Of a DNA stretch of 64,000 bases, positions 16,997-25,330 are shown piece after piece. Location of the stretch: positions 969,524 to 1,033,523 of the forward strand of contig NZ_AP027042.1 of NCBI RefSeq assembly GCF_027924605.1. Direction: 5' to 3'. The stretch comes from Dyella sp. GSA-30 (lineage in GTDB: Bacteria > Pseudomonadota > Gammaproteobacteria > Xanthomonadales > Rhodanobacteraceae). The notes under the pieces are model-generated. The model ran no database searches and was not told the origin of the DNA. It saw only the letters and a list, made by a program, of their open reading frames with translations. The position numbers and the translations under genes were made by a program. The stretch's first letter is position 1, and each line of letters starts with the position of its first letter.

Positions 16997-17902
16997 TCAG
17001 GTTTTGCGGGATGGCCGAATGATCTCGCCCGGCGTCTGACCGAGAATGCGGCGCATCGTCGACGTCATGTGGCTTTGGTGAGCAAAACCGGCAGCGACGG
17101 CAATCTCGCTGGCGGGCATGGTCGTTGTGGTCATTAATGCGCGTGCGTACTCGATGCGGCGCCGGATCACGTATTGATGCACGGGTGTTCCGGTGCTGTT
17201 GCGAAACAGCGCCTTGAGGCGGGTGACGCTCACGTCGGCGACTTTCGCCAGATCGGTGAGATGAAGTTTCTGATCGAGATTCGTTTCGATAAATTCGACC
17301 AGTCGTTTCAGCTGCCGCGTAGACATTCTTAACGTGCGAGAGCCTTCGACACGCAGACCACGGTCGGTCGCGACTTCGATCAGCCGGACTGCCAGCGCAG
17401 TTGTCAGAAGATCGATGTAAAGGGGGTCGGAAGGTGCGTTTGCCTCGAGGTCGGCCTTGATAGCCCAGCCGATGGCTTCGATGCGCGTATCGCGAAGCTG
17501 AAGCCACGGGAGGAGCTCGATGTTTGCGGCGCCCTTCCCCAGCTCCTGCGCAACCTCATCCAGAAGTGAAGGGCGAAGGCTTAGTCGCAGGATCTGGCAA
17601 TCGGCGTCATCTTCCCAGCAGCCATCCATTCCCGCAGGAACGAAATCGATGTCGCCCGGCTTCTGCACCCGCCGCATCCGCGTGCCGTCAACGGAACAAT
17701 CCGCGTTGACGGGCGGACCAAAGTGCATGCCAAGCGTATGCATTTCGCGGCCAGGCACCCTCGATACGCCACGTGGGATATGCAATAGCGCAGCATCGAG
17801 TGCTTTCCAAGGTCTCCCGGCGCTCGAACAGAGAATCCGCGGAGAGGACTGTGGGGAGGAAAGTGTCATAGTCGGCGATGCTCGGACCTCAACGTTGGAC
17901 AT
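16997..17902 (-). CDS. AraC family transcriptional regulator
   Basis: A 301-residue regulator with an N-terminal cupin-like sensor half (about residues 40-110) and a C-terminal double helix-turn-helix (about residues 200-298). The latter includes HLTDLAKVADVSVTRLKALF and PASEIAVAAGFAHQSHMTSTMR, followed by GQTPGEIIRP. It precedes the NmrA-like gene on the same strand with an 85-base gap, a common regulator/target layout. The effector is unknown. Confidence 0.88.
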   Translation of the reverse strand: MSNVEVRASPTMTLSSPQSSPRILCSSAGRPWKALDAALLHIPRGVSRVPGREMHTLGMHFGPPVNADCSVDGTRMRRVQKPGDIDFVPAGMDGCWEDDADCQILRLSLRPSLLDEVAQELGKGAANIELLPWLQLRDTRIEAIGWAIKADLEANAPSDPLYIDLLTTALAVRLIEVATDRGLRVEGSRTLRMSTRQLKRLVEFIETNLDQKLHLTDLAKVADVSVTRLKALFRNSTGTPVHQYVIRRRIEYARALMTTTTMPASEIAVAAGFAHQSHMTSTMRRILGQTPGEIIRPSRKT

Positions 17903-17962
17903 AGTGCGACCTCATCTTTCAGGCCGCAACCGTGAGATCCGAGCATTGCCAGTTTGGCTGAA

Positions 17963-19837
17963 TTATTTCGCCGGCGTAGCGATAGCCCCGATCAGATCCT
18001 TGCCTTCGCCGCGCACCAGATGCGGATACTTCAAGCCACCGTGGTAATCCACCTTCACGGTCTTATAGTCATCCACGTCCTTCACAAGGAACTCGATCGG
18101 CGTGGTGGTTTTCTTCGCATCGGTCACCGCGTCCTTCAGTACCTGCGGCGAGAACTCCTTACCGTTCACGGCCACGATGGTCACGCCCGGCACGAGACCG
18201 GCTTTCGCCGCCGCGCCTTCCCACTGTGCGTCGCGCACTTCACCCTTGTCGGAGACCTGGATGCCTAACGAGTAGGCCAGATTGATCGATTTGCGCAGCT
18301 TCTCACCCGTCGTCGCGAACTCGGTGGGCTTGTCGTCAAAGGCGAGCTTCCAGCCGCCGCCTTCGATGCCCTTCTCGGGCATGGTGTCGCCGGTGTAGTC
18401 CAGGCGTTCGCGCAGGAAGGTCTTCCAGTCATAGGGCTGCACGTCGTTGAGGGTCTTCACCACGTCTTCGAACGTATAGGTCTTGGGCACATAGCTGCCG
18501 TTGTCCATGCCATAGAAGGCCTTCGCGAATTCATCCAGCGTGTGCTTGCCGCCGGAGAGGTCGCGGATCTTCGTGTCCACATCCAGCCACAGCATCTGGC
18601 CTTCAGGGTAGTAATCGGAGCTGCGGCGCAGGTTCACCCACCCGTTGCTGCCGCGCGAGGAAAGCGGAATGCCATCGGCGGTGTCCTGCAGCGAGCGCCA
18701 TTGGCGGCCCGTGCGCGCACCCATGTCTGCGGCAATCGACGCCAGCGAATCGCGCCACTGGTCGGCGGTCCAGATGCCTGAGCGCGCGGTCAGCACGCCA
18801 GCCCAGTAATCGGTGAGGCCCTCGTACACCCACAGCAGATCGTCCTGCATCGGCTCGGCGAACGTCGGTGTCCACAGGTCGGCCGGGCGGCGGAACTTGC
18901 CGTTCCACGAATGGATGTATTCATGCGGCAGCAGCGTGCCCGCAGCGGCATGCACCTTCGGGTCGGTGAGGAAATTGGCGAACAGGCGATCGTCGCTCGA
19001 CTGGTGATGCTCCAGACCGAAGTGGCCGGTGTGATCGGAGACGACGAGCAGGAAGTCGTAGTGGCCGTAGTGGTGTGCGCCGAACAGCTTGTTCGCCTGT
19101 ACCACGAGGTTGCGCTGTGGGGCGATCTGCTTGTCGGTGATCTTCACGCTGTCCTCGTCTTCGCCCACGATATCCAGGTGCACGGGCACGGACTGGCCCG
19201 GCGCAAGATCGATGCGGTTGAAGTACGGGCCGGCGATCAGCGGCGAATCCACGAAGTTCTCGTAGCTCACCGGCTTGAAGGTGACGGTGTCACCGGACTG
19301 CGATGCGGTTTCCAGCGCGGTCGCGAACTTCCAGCCAGCGGGCAGCTTTACCGTCGGCTCGATCGTGATGCGACTGCTGTAGTAGCCGGCCGGGTAGAAC
19401 GACACTTCGTTGAATTCCAGCGGGATGTAGTGCGGCGTGGCGGCATCGAGATAGTCGAAGCTCAGGTCGAGCTTGTCCACGCCATCGGGCACGTCTACGT
19501 GGAACGCGAACATCTCCTTGAGATCGCGGCGCCAGGGGATCTTCTTGCCGTTGGCAGTGACGATCAGGCTGGCTACATTCGACAGCGGGCCATCCGGCCC
19601 ATGCTCGCCCGGAATCCACTTCGGGTAGTACAGCACCACATGACCCGGCGATACCGGGATGCTCTCGTGCACGTGCAGCAGATGTCGTGCCTGGTCGGTC
19701 AGATCCACCGTTACTGCAAGGTTGCCCTTGTAGGGCTGGTCGACGGGAGCGGGGAGGTCCTGCGCGAAGGCTGCAGGAGCGGCGGTGATCAGCGCAATGG
19801 CGATGGCGAGCGAGGCACGACGAAGAGCGAGGCGCAT
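17963..19837 (-). CDS. M61 family metallopeptidase with PDZ domain
   Basis: A 624-residue periplasmic aminopeptidase. The start at 19837 gives a good signal peptide (LALRRASLAIAIALITAAPAAFAQ); the longer frame adds 50 implausible residues. An N-terminal beta domain is followed by a thermolysin-like catalytic domain with H305-E306-Y-I-H309 and the downstream Glu in VYEGLTDYWAG. A C-terminal PDZ domain (LGIQVSDKGEV, GLVPGVTIVAVNGKEF) follows. This is the standard M61/glycyl aminopeptidase order and the zinc ligands are intact. It stands alone. Confidence 0.9.
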   Translation of the reverse strand: MRLALRRASLAIAIALITAAPAAFAQDLPAPVDQPYKGNLAVTVDLTDQARHLLHVHESIPVSPGHVVLYYPKWIPGEHGPDGPLSNVASLIVTANGKKIPWRRDLKEMFAFHVDVPDGVDKLDLSFDYLDAATPHYIPLEFNEVSFYPAGYYSSRITIEPTVKLPAGWKFATALETASQSGDTVTFKPVSYENFVDSPLIAGPYFNRIDLAPGQSVPVHLDIVGEDEDSVKITDKQIAPQRNLVVQANKLFGAHHYGHYDFLLVVSDHTGHFGLEHHQSSDDRLFANFLTDPKVHAAAGTLLPHEYIHSWNGKFRRPADLWTPTFAEPMQDDLLWVYEGLTDYWAGVLTARSGIWTADQWRDSLASIAADMGARTGRQWRSLQDTADGIPLSSRGSNGWVNLRRSSDYYPEGQMLWLDVDTKIRDLSGGKHTLDEFAKAFYGMDNGSYVPKTYTFEDVVKTLNDVQPYDWKTFLRERLDYTGDTMPEKGIEGGGWKLAFDDKPTEFATTGEKLRKSINLAYSLGIQVSDKGEVRDAQWEGAAAKAGLVPGVTIVAVNGKEFSPQVLKDAVTDAKKTTTPIEFLVKDVDDYKTVKVDYHGGLKYPHLVRGEGKDLIGAIATPAK

Positions 19838-20047
19838 GGGAGGGTTCCGGACGGATGAAGCCCCGATGGTGGAGCCGAGCGGCCCGGCGTCGTATATGCC
19901 AGAGGTCACGGGGCGTGGCCGGGAATGGTGGTTGGACGGGCAGGACCGGCGGAACATCGGCAAATCCCCGGGTAGCCCGCAGACCAAGGTCTACGACATC
20001 AAGGTCGAGAGATTCGTAACCTATTACGTTGGCAAATTCGACTTGCG

Positions 20048-21094
20048 TTAGTTATCAGGCATCTGCACGTTGTAGCCATCGGATTGTAGTGCGCTCAGAT
20101 AACCATCTGGCGCAAGCAATTCGTGCATCGGCAGCACTGCGAAGGTCTGCTGATTTCTGTCGAGCGCGTGCTCGGCAATGTCGATCCAGTTCTTCCTCAC
20201 GCGGCTTTCCATGTCGTTGATGCCAAGCGCCGCAGCGAAGGGCGAGATGTCCAGCGTCGACAAGCAAGAGTCCTGCTGTACTTGCGACAAGATGGAACGG
20301 AGCGTGCCGATATCACCGGTCGCCCACGCATTTGCGCGCGACGTCGCCTGGGCGAGGTCCTGGTCCAGTGCATCCAGCACCTGGCCCAGGCAGCGTTGAT
20401 CATCCATCGATTTGTCGTTCAGCGCGCGGATCGTCTCGCGCGGGTCTTTCAGCAACAGCTGGTACGACGTATTGAAAGCTGTGACTCCATCGTGGGCGGC
20501 GGCCTTGTAGACGATGTTCTCCAGTTCGTACTCATCAACCAGCCCGTAATGCTTGAGAGCGGCTTCATAAAGTTCGCGACCCGCCAGAATGGGCCGCATC
20601 CGCTCCACGCGAAGACTGTCGCCGAGATATCTGGCTTTCAGCACTAGCCAGTGCCGGTAAAGCTCGGGGGGAAGCACGTCCTGCAAGGTCTTTTGGTCGG
20701 GATTTTTTCCAAGCTCCTGTGGTGACGGCATCATGGAGCTGCGATAGAAATTCGTCCGCACACCGATTGCCAGGCTTGGCAACTTCAACACCGCCTGCGA
20801 GGCCGCAATACGGTTTTCGACGTCCGCCGATTTCCACTGCATATCCCGGGGCAGCGGCGAGGTAAGGCCGAGTACCCACATGACATGCTTTCCCTTACTC
20901 ACTTTCCACAGCGCCGGGCCGGGCAGAACGCCGGTCACCACTACCGGCGCCAGCGTTGTCACCGTATTCGATGCGGGCGACGACGTCGATGAAGACTGTG
21001 CGGATGCCGTGCTACTCAAGCAGCCGACGAAAGCCGCGACAAACAGAAGAGTGAAGAATCGCCTCACAATCCGAGCGCGGCTATTGCAGATCAT
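20048..21094 (-). CDS. TraB/GumN family protein, exported
   Basis: A 348-residue protein with a signal sequence or lipobox-like N-terminus (FFTLLFVAAFVGCLSSTASA). It then has the TraB/GumN core: GPALWKVSKGKHVMWVLG near the start and FAVLPMHELLAPDGYLSAL at the C-terminus, resembling the conserved GxxHL/GLL motifs. GumN is encoded beside xanthan genes in Xanthomonas, and TraB-like proteins are Tiki-related candidate metalloproteases. Conserved catalytic residues are only partly visible here, so enzymatic activity is uncertain. Confidence 0.78.
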   Translation of the reverse strand: MICNSRARIVRRFFTLLFVAAFVGCLSSTASAQSSSTSSPASNTVTTLAPVVVTGVLPGPALWKVSKGKHVMWVLGLTSPLPRDMQWKSADVENRIAASQAVLKLPSLAIGVRTNFYRSSMMPSPQELGKNPDQKTLQDVLPPELYRHWLVLKARYLGDSLRVERMRPILAGRELYEAALKHYGLVDEYELENIVYKAAAHDGVTAFNTSYQLLLKDPRETIRALNDKSMDDQRCLGQVLDALDQDLAQATSRANAWATGDIGTLRSILSQVQQDSCLSTLDISPFAAALGINDMESRVRKNWIDIAEHALDRNQQTFAVLPMHELLAPDGYLSALQSDGYNVQMPDN

Positions 21095-21166
21095 ATCGAC
21101 CGCCCATGAGATCCCTCCAACACGGTTCGCTCCCGGTCAATAACGGACGTTACGGATCATAAGAGG

Positions 21167-21523
21167 CTATATACCAAACTCTCGTACGACCTCGATCTGC
21201 CCCACGATATTGTCATTCAGTTCCTCCAGCTCTTCCGCCGGCACCCACCATTCCGTGTGATATGCGCCGCCCACTCGCTGAATTTGATACCTGCTCATGA
21301 ATGACGTGCGCACGCAAAATTTCGTTACCGCGCCGTAGCCACTGTCGCGGACATTCCATTTCTCCGCAATCTCCGCTGCATATCTTTCATTGGTAACTGG
21401 ATAAAAAATCGGTTGCTCTGGCAGCCGAGGCGGCCAGCGTCTGAAGTCCGCTCGGCGCAGCAACTCAAGTTCCACGGGGCCAACAGGCCGATACATCACG
21501 GTTGTGTCTTCAGATGTCGTCAT
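21167..21523 (-). CDS. conserved hypothetical protein of the type labelled ADP-ribosylation/crystallin J1
   Basis: A 118-residue protein with the motifs RPVGPVELELL, FRRWPPRLPEQPIFYPVTN and WWVPAEELEELNDNIVG. This pattern is common to short proteins that databases often label 'ADP-ribosylation/crystallin J1'. They lack the ADP-ribosylglycohydrolase core, so the label is only a name. Its start overlaps the end of the upstream small membrane protein at 21523, so the two are co-translated. Confidence 0.7.
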   Translation of the reverse strand: MTTSEDTTVMYRPVGPVELELLRRADFRRWPPRLPEQPIFYPVTNERYAAEIAEKWNVRDSGYGAVTKFCVRTSFMSRYQIQRVGGAYHTEWWVPAEELEELNDNIVGQIEVVREFGI

Positions 21524-21729
21524 TAGATCTTTGGCGCCTGATCGTTGTTAGCGTCGACCGATGGTCGCGGCGACCGAGGCGGTCGAAGGCCCCAACTAAG
21601 AATGCTGCCACACATGGCGACAGCGAAACCGACCCATCCAACTTGCGGAGTCACTACATCGAACCAGCTAAGCACAATCACGCCGGTTCCTGCGGCCCAC
21701 AGCCACCATGCCAACTGCTTCTTGCGCAT
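21523..21729 (-). CDS. small two-helix membrane protein
   Basis: A 68-residue protein with two hydrophobic helices (about residues 7-22 and 28-47), a basic N-terminus and a Pro/Arg-rich tail. Its stop overlaps the start of the downstream 118-residue protein. Possible roles as a membrane partner are inference only. Confidence 0.55.
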   Translation of the reverse strand: MRKKQLAWWLWAAGTGVIVLSWFDVVTPQVGWVGFAVAMCGSILSWGLRPPRSPRPSVDANNDQAPKI

Positions 21730-21814
21730 CGCATCTCCTTGATGGTCTGGCTATCTGATGAATGAACGTGCATGTCCGCTTGGGGTCGAAAGCGCATACT
21801 TCCAGTCTTGACGC

Positions 21815-22297
21815 CTAGTAGGTGATCACACACTTCTCCGCACTCACAGCCGCCACGTCAGGCATCGATTGGCCAAATCGCATGATGGTTGTCGTCAATA
21901 CGCCTGTGGCGCCGAAGATATCCAATCGATATGTCGCTATCGACGGGTGAGGTCCCGGCCTCTCTACCGATACCGCTAGCTGTTTAGCGTCATCCCATAA
22001 AGTGGCTTGTTTCCAACCATCACCCGCTTGCGCAATCTCGAAGTCAGCACCGATCCACGTCACAACGATTTTCCCGCTCTTCTTCGAGATAGTCGTGCGG
22101 GATGGTCGATGGGTATTCTCAACGTTCAGAGCCATAGGCGGATCATTCAACTCTGGAAAAGCTCTATAGGTTGAACGGACACCATCTGTGCAATCTGCGT
22201 TGAAATCTTTTCCGTCGGCCATCGCTTGCCCGTTGAGCAGCCCCAATCCGGCGAAAGCGAACACCCACCTCATGGGTAACCGCAATTCTGTCTGCAT
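21815..22297 (-). CDS. exported hypothetical protein
   Basis: A 160-residue protein. The start at 22297 (MQTELRLPMRWVFAFAG) gives a signal peptide with cleavage after about residue 27 (AMA-D). The mature part has two cysteines (DADCTDGVR-like near the start and EKCVITY at the end), consistent with a disulfide-stabilised periplasmic beta protein. I do not recognise the family. Confidence 0.62.
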   Translation of the reverse strand: MQTELRLPMRWVFAFAGLGLLNGQAMADGKDFNADCTDGVRSTYRAFPELNDPPMALNVENTHRPSRTTISKKSGKIVVTWIGADFEIAQAGDGWKQATLWDDAKQLAVSVERPGPHPSIATYRLDIFGATGVLTTTIMRFGQSMPDVAAVSAEKCVITY

Positions 22298-22399
22298 CGC
22301 ATTCTCCCAATGAGTGCCCATCGAAGAGACTCGTTAGAGTTCAAACATGTCCGCTTTGGATTGCGACTTCAGCCGGTCGACGCAACACACTGCTGGCGC

Positions 22400-22837
22400 T
22401 CAGCCAAGCTCCTGCGCGAGTCCGATGAGAAGCCCCTCAGGCCCGCGAATGTAGCAAAGCCGATATATGTCTTGATAACGCACGACTTCGCCCACGAGCT
22501 GCGCACCGCGCTTGCGGAGCTTATCGAGCGTTTCGTCGATGTCGTCCACGGTGAACATGACGCGCAGATAGCCCAGCGCATTCACCGGTGCGTTCCGATG
22601 ATCCGCGACGGTGGCCGGCGTGAGAAAGCGGGAGAGTTCGAGCCGGCTGTGACCATCGGGGGTGCGCATCATGGCAATCTCGACGCGTTGATCGCCCAAT
22701 CCGGTGACACGTCCGGCCCACTCTCCTTCGATCATGGCCCGCCCTTCAAGCTCGAGGCCGAGCTCGCGAAAGAAATCGATCGCCGCCGCGAGGTCATCGA
22801 CGACGATGCCGATGTTGTCCATCCGTTTAAGACCCAT
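22400..22837 (-). CDS. VOC family protein
   Basis: A 145-residue VOC protein beginning MGLKRMDNIGIVVDDLAAAI, with FFRELGLELEG, RVEIAMM, YLRVMFTVDDID and a C-terminal YIRGPEGLLIGL strand carrying the Glu metal-ligand position. This fits a glyoxalase/dioxygenase-like fold of unknown substrate. It lies 81 bases downstream of the amidase gene on the same strand and may share its transcript. Confidence 0.82.
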   Translation of the reverse strand: MGLKRMDNIGIVVDDLAAAIDFFRELGLELEGRAMIEGEWAGRVTGLGDQRVEIAMMRTPDGHSRLELSRFLTPATVADHRNAPVNALGYLRVMFTVDDIDETLDKLRKRGAQLVGEVVRYQDIYRLCYIRGPEGLLIGLAQELG

Positions 22838-22918
22838 GTTTCGAATCTATAAGATGGCGCTTGTTCTGACAACGGATGCCGCCGATGGTCATGCCACCGA
22901 CGGCATACCGAAGCGCGC

Positions 22919-24346
22919 TTAAGGCATCACGCCCATGTTCGCCAGGCTGGGGTGAAGATCCCGGACCGGGCTTAGGCTTTCCAGCAGCGAACCAAGATGC
23001 AGAATCGTGGATTCCGCCAACCATGGCGATACCAGCTGCACACCGATCGGCAAACCATCCTTGCTCGTGCCAAAACGCATCGAGAGGCCCGGTAGGCCCG
23101 TAACGCTCAGAGGCGCGGTCGCGTCCATCACGTGCAGGGAAGAGACCGTCTGACCGTTGATGACGAACTCCGCGGCATCGTGAGCGTGCGCTGGCACCGG
23201 CGTTACCGGACAGAGCAGCGCATCATAGCGAGCGAAGTATTGAGCGAAGCCATCGCGCATCGTTTCGATCTGCTGCTCGGCGATAACGAAATCTTCGATC
23301 GATGTATCGGGAGTGTCGAAGACGCCCTGCACATGCTTGTAGATCAGATCTTCGTGTCCGGCCGTGGCCTTCCTGAAGGCAGGCTTGGTCTCCATGGCCT
23401 GAAGCTTCCAAAGAAGCTCAAGCGCATTGATCTGCTCAAGCACGGGGATGCGCACTTCCTCGACGATGACACCCGCGCTCTTGAGCGCCGCCGCCGCCGC
23501 CTTGACGGTTGCGGCGACATCGTTGTCGACCGGGCCAAAGCCCGGCTCGACGAGCCAGCCGACGCGGATCGGTCTATTCGGTACAGCGCCAATGCCGGCA
23601 TCCAAGCTAGGCGAGCAGATGGAGAAACCGTCGGCGCCATCGGGACCGGCCAGGAGCGAATAGGCCAGTGCGATATCGCGAACCGAACGGGCCATCGGGC
23701 CGGCATGCCAGAAGCGACGTGGTACGCGCGGCCAGATGCCGGTCATCGGGATGCGTCCGTGCGTTGCCTTGAGACCGAGCACACCGGTCAGGGCCGCCGG
23801 GCCACGGACAGAAATAGCGACGTCAGTGGCAAGACCGATCGGCGACATGCCTGCTGCAATGGCCGCCGACTCGCCGCCGCTTGACCCGCCTGGGGTGCGA
23901 TCGAGGTTCCACGGATTGAGCGTTCGGCCCGAAAGCAGATTGTCGCTTTCGATCCAATAAGAGAATTCAGGAAGGTTGGTCTTGGCCAGAAGAATGCCGC
24001 CTGCCTTCTTCATGCGTGCAATGGTGGGGGCATCGGTGTCGGGGACACGGCCCTTGAAGATGGGCGAGCCCAACTGGGTCAGCACGCCTGCTGTATCGAA
24101 CGAATCCTTCGCCGAGAAGGGCACGCCATGGAGCGGCCCCAACTTATGGCCGGCCAGGACGGCGGCTTCGGCCGCCTTGGCATCCTTCAATGCGTCCTGA
24201 GCGACGGTGACGACAGCGTTGATATTCGGGTTGACCGCTTCAATGCGGTCGAGGTGCGCCTGCATAACCTCGACAGGCGAAACTTCCTTGGTACGTATCA
24301 GTTCGGCGAGCTTGGTCGCGTCCTGGTAAATGAGTTCGGAGTTCAT
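22919..24346 (-). CDS. amidase signature family enzyme
   Basis: A 475-residue amidase. The catalytic triad is visible as Lys80 (FSAKDSF), cis-Ser155 (TPGGSSGGES) and Ser179 (DVAISVRGPA), with the usual spacing. The nucleophile loop reads ISVRGPA instead of the common GSIRIPA, a conservative variation. Members hydrolyse aryl or aliphatic amides, or act in GatA-like transamidation; without gatB/gatC nearby the latter is unlikely. It is divergent from a TetR-family gene, with a palindromic operator 57 bases before its start codon. Confidence 0.88.
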   Translation of the reverse strand: MNSELIYQDATKLAELIRTKEVSPVEVMQAHLDRIEAVNPNINAVVTVAQDALKDAKAAEAAVLAGHKLGPLHGVPFSAKDSFDTAGVLTQLGSPIFKGRVPDTDAPTIARMKKAGGILLAKTNLPEFSYWIESDNLLSGRTLNPWNLDRTPGGSSGGESAAIAAGMSPIGLATDVAISVRGPAALTGVLGLKATHGRIPMTGIWPRVPRRFWHAGPMARSVRDIALAYSLLAGPDGADGFSICSPSLDAGIGAVPNRPIRVGWLVEPGFGPVDNDVAATVKAAAAALKSAGVIVEEVRIPVLEQINALELLWKLQAMETKPAFRKATAGHEDLIYKHVQGVFDTPDTSIEDFVIAEQQIETMRDGFAQYFARYDALLCPVTPVPAHAHDAAEFVINGQTVSSLHVMDATAPLSVTGLPGLSMRFGTSKDGLPIGVQLVSPWLAESTILHLGSLLESLSPVRDLHPSLANMGVMP

Positions 24347-24657
24347 GGAAGAGGGCTCTCAAAGTGCTGAATAGGGGGCAACAAAGGTTGGTCGCTAGCC
24401 TACCTAACATTTGTTAGGGCGGAGAGTAGGCCGCATAATAGGCGTCGTCAACCACTTTTAGCGGGCGGCCGATTTGGTGGTGGCCAAGGCTCTGAGAGGA
24501 TCGGAGGCGGCATGACGATGCCGTCGCTGTGTACGGCCTGAGTGGCTTGCGTCGATAATGAACAGCCCAAGCCCTGGTTGAACGGACCTGCGGTACGCAC
24601 GTCAATACAACGAACCTCCGCAGTTTCCGGGGCGACTCGTTTCATGAGGATAGATTC
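24347..24657. other. 311-base divergent promoter region, amidase/TetR
   Basis: Apart from the palindrome at 24403-24418 I see no gene or structured element. The short frames here look like chance translation. Confidence 0.45.
24403..24418. promoter_or_regulatory. TetR-type operator upstream of the amidase gene
   Basis: CCTAACA-TT-TGTTAGG has perfect seven-base arms around a two-base centre and lies 57 bases before the amidase start. It is the best operator candidate for the divergent TetR regulator. Confidence 0.6.
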
Positions 24658-25233
24658 GTGGATAGTCAGACAGGCACAAATTCCAGGGACAGAATCCTGG
24701 ACGTCGCGACAAAGATCGCGCAGGCGCATGGCTACGGCGGACTGAACCTTCGCACGCTGGCGGAAGAGGTCGGCATCAAGGCCGCCAGCCTCTACCATCA
24801 CTTCCCGAGCAAGGCCGATCTCGCCACCGCCGTGGCCAAGCGCTACTGGGAAGGCGCGGCAAAAAACTTGGAAATGCTGTCAGCCAAAATGTCGGATCCC
24901 GCGGAGCGCTTGCGGCGCTTTCCAGGAACGTTTCGTGCGTCGCTGGAGAGCGACAATCGCATCTGTCTGTGCAGCTTCATGACCGCGGAGTTCGACGATC
25001 TGCCTGAGCAGGTCAAGAGAGAGGTCGAAGCGTTCACCGACATCAATGTCGCATGGCTCAGCAAGACGCTTGTAGCCGCGGGAATCGTGAGCAGCAGGGA
25101 TTCCAAGAAGCGCGCTTATGCCATATTCGCCGCCGTTGCAGGCGCGCAGCTGATGGCGCGCGGCCGTTCCGACATAAAGTTGTTTGATGGGTTGATCAAG
25201 AATTATCAGGCGGCCGGGCTCTTGCCCTCGTAA
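24658..25233 (+). CDS. TetR/AcrR family regulator (GTG start)
   Basis: A 191-residue protein starting with GTG at 24658, preceded by GAGGA at a good distance. The N-terminal helix-turn-helix (about residues 28-53, LRTLAEEVGIKAASLYHHFP) is canonical. The C-terminal half has CLCSFMTAEFDDLPEQVKREV, typical of the TetR_C_11/AefR-like group. It is divergent from the amidase gene and probably controls it through the palindrome at 24403. Confidence 0.88.
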   Translation: MDSQTGTNSRDRILDVATKIAQAHGYGGLNLRTLAEEVGIKAASLYHHFPSKADLATAVAKRYWEGAAKNLEMLSAKMSDPAERLRRFPGTFRASLESDNRICLCSFMTAEFDDLPEQVKREVEAFTDINVAWLSKTLVAAGIVSSRDSKKRAYAIFAAVAGAQLMARGRSDIKLFDGLIKNYQAAGLLPS

Positions 25234-25272
25234 ACACCGCGGCCAGGACCCTCTCTGTGAGGGCCCCAATCC

Positions 25273-25302
25273 GCCCTCGTAGCATCGTGGTGCTACGAGG
25301 GC
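25273..25302. terminator. bidirectional terminator
   Basis: A perfect 12-base inverted repeat: GCCCTCGTAGCA (25273-25284) pairs with TGCTACGAGGGC (25291-25302) across a six-base loop. It lies between two convergent genes that end at 25233 and 25331. Confidence 0.75.
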
Positions 25303-25330
25303 TCGTGCTGCTGCCCTCTACCTCGTTGCC

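Noticed and set aside
18911-19858. 315-codon plus-strand frame opposite the M61 peptidase gene
   Set aside because: Antisense shadow of a gene with intact catalytic motifs.
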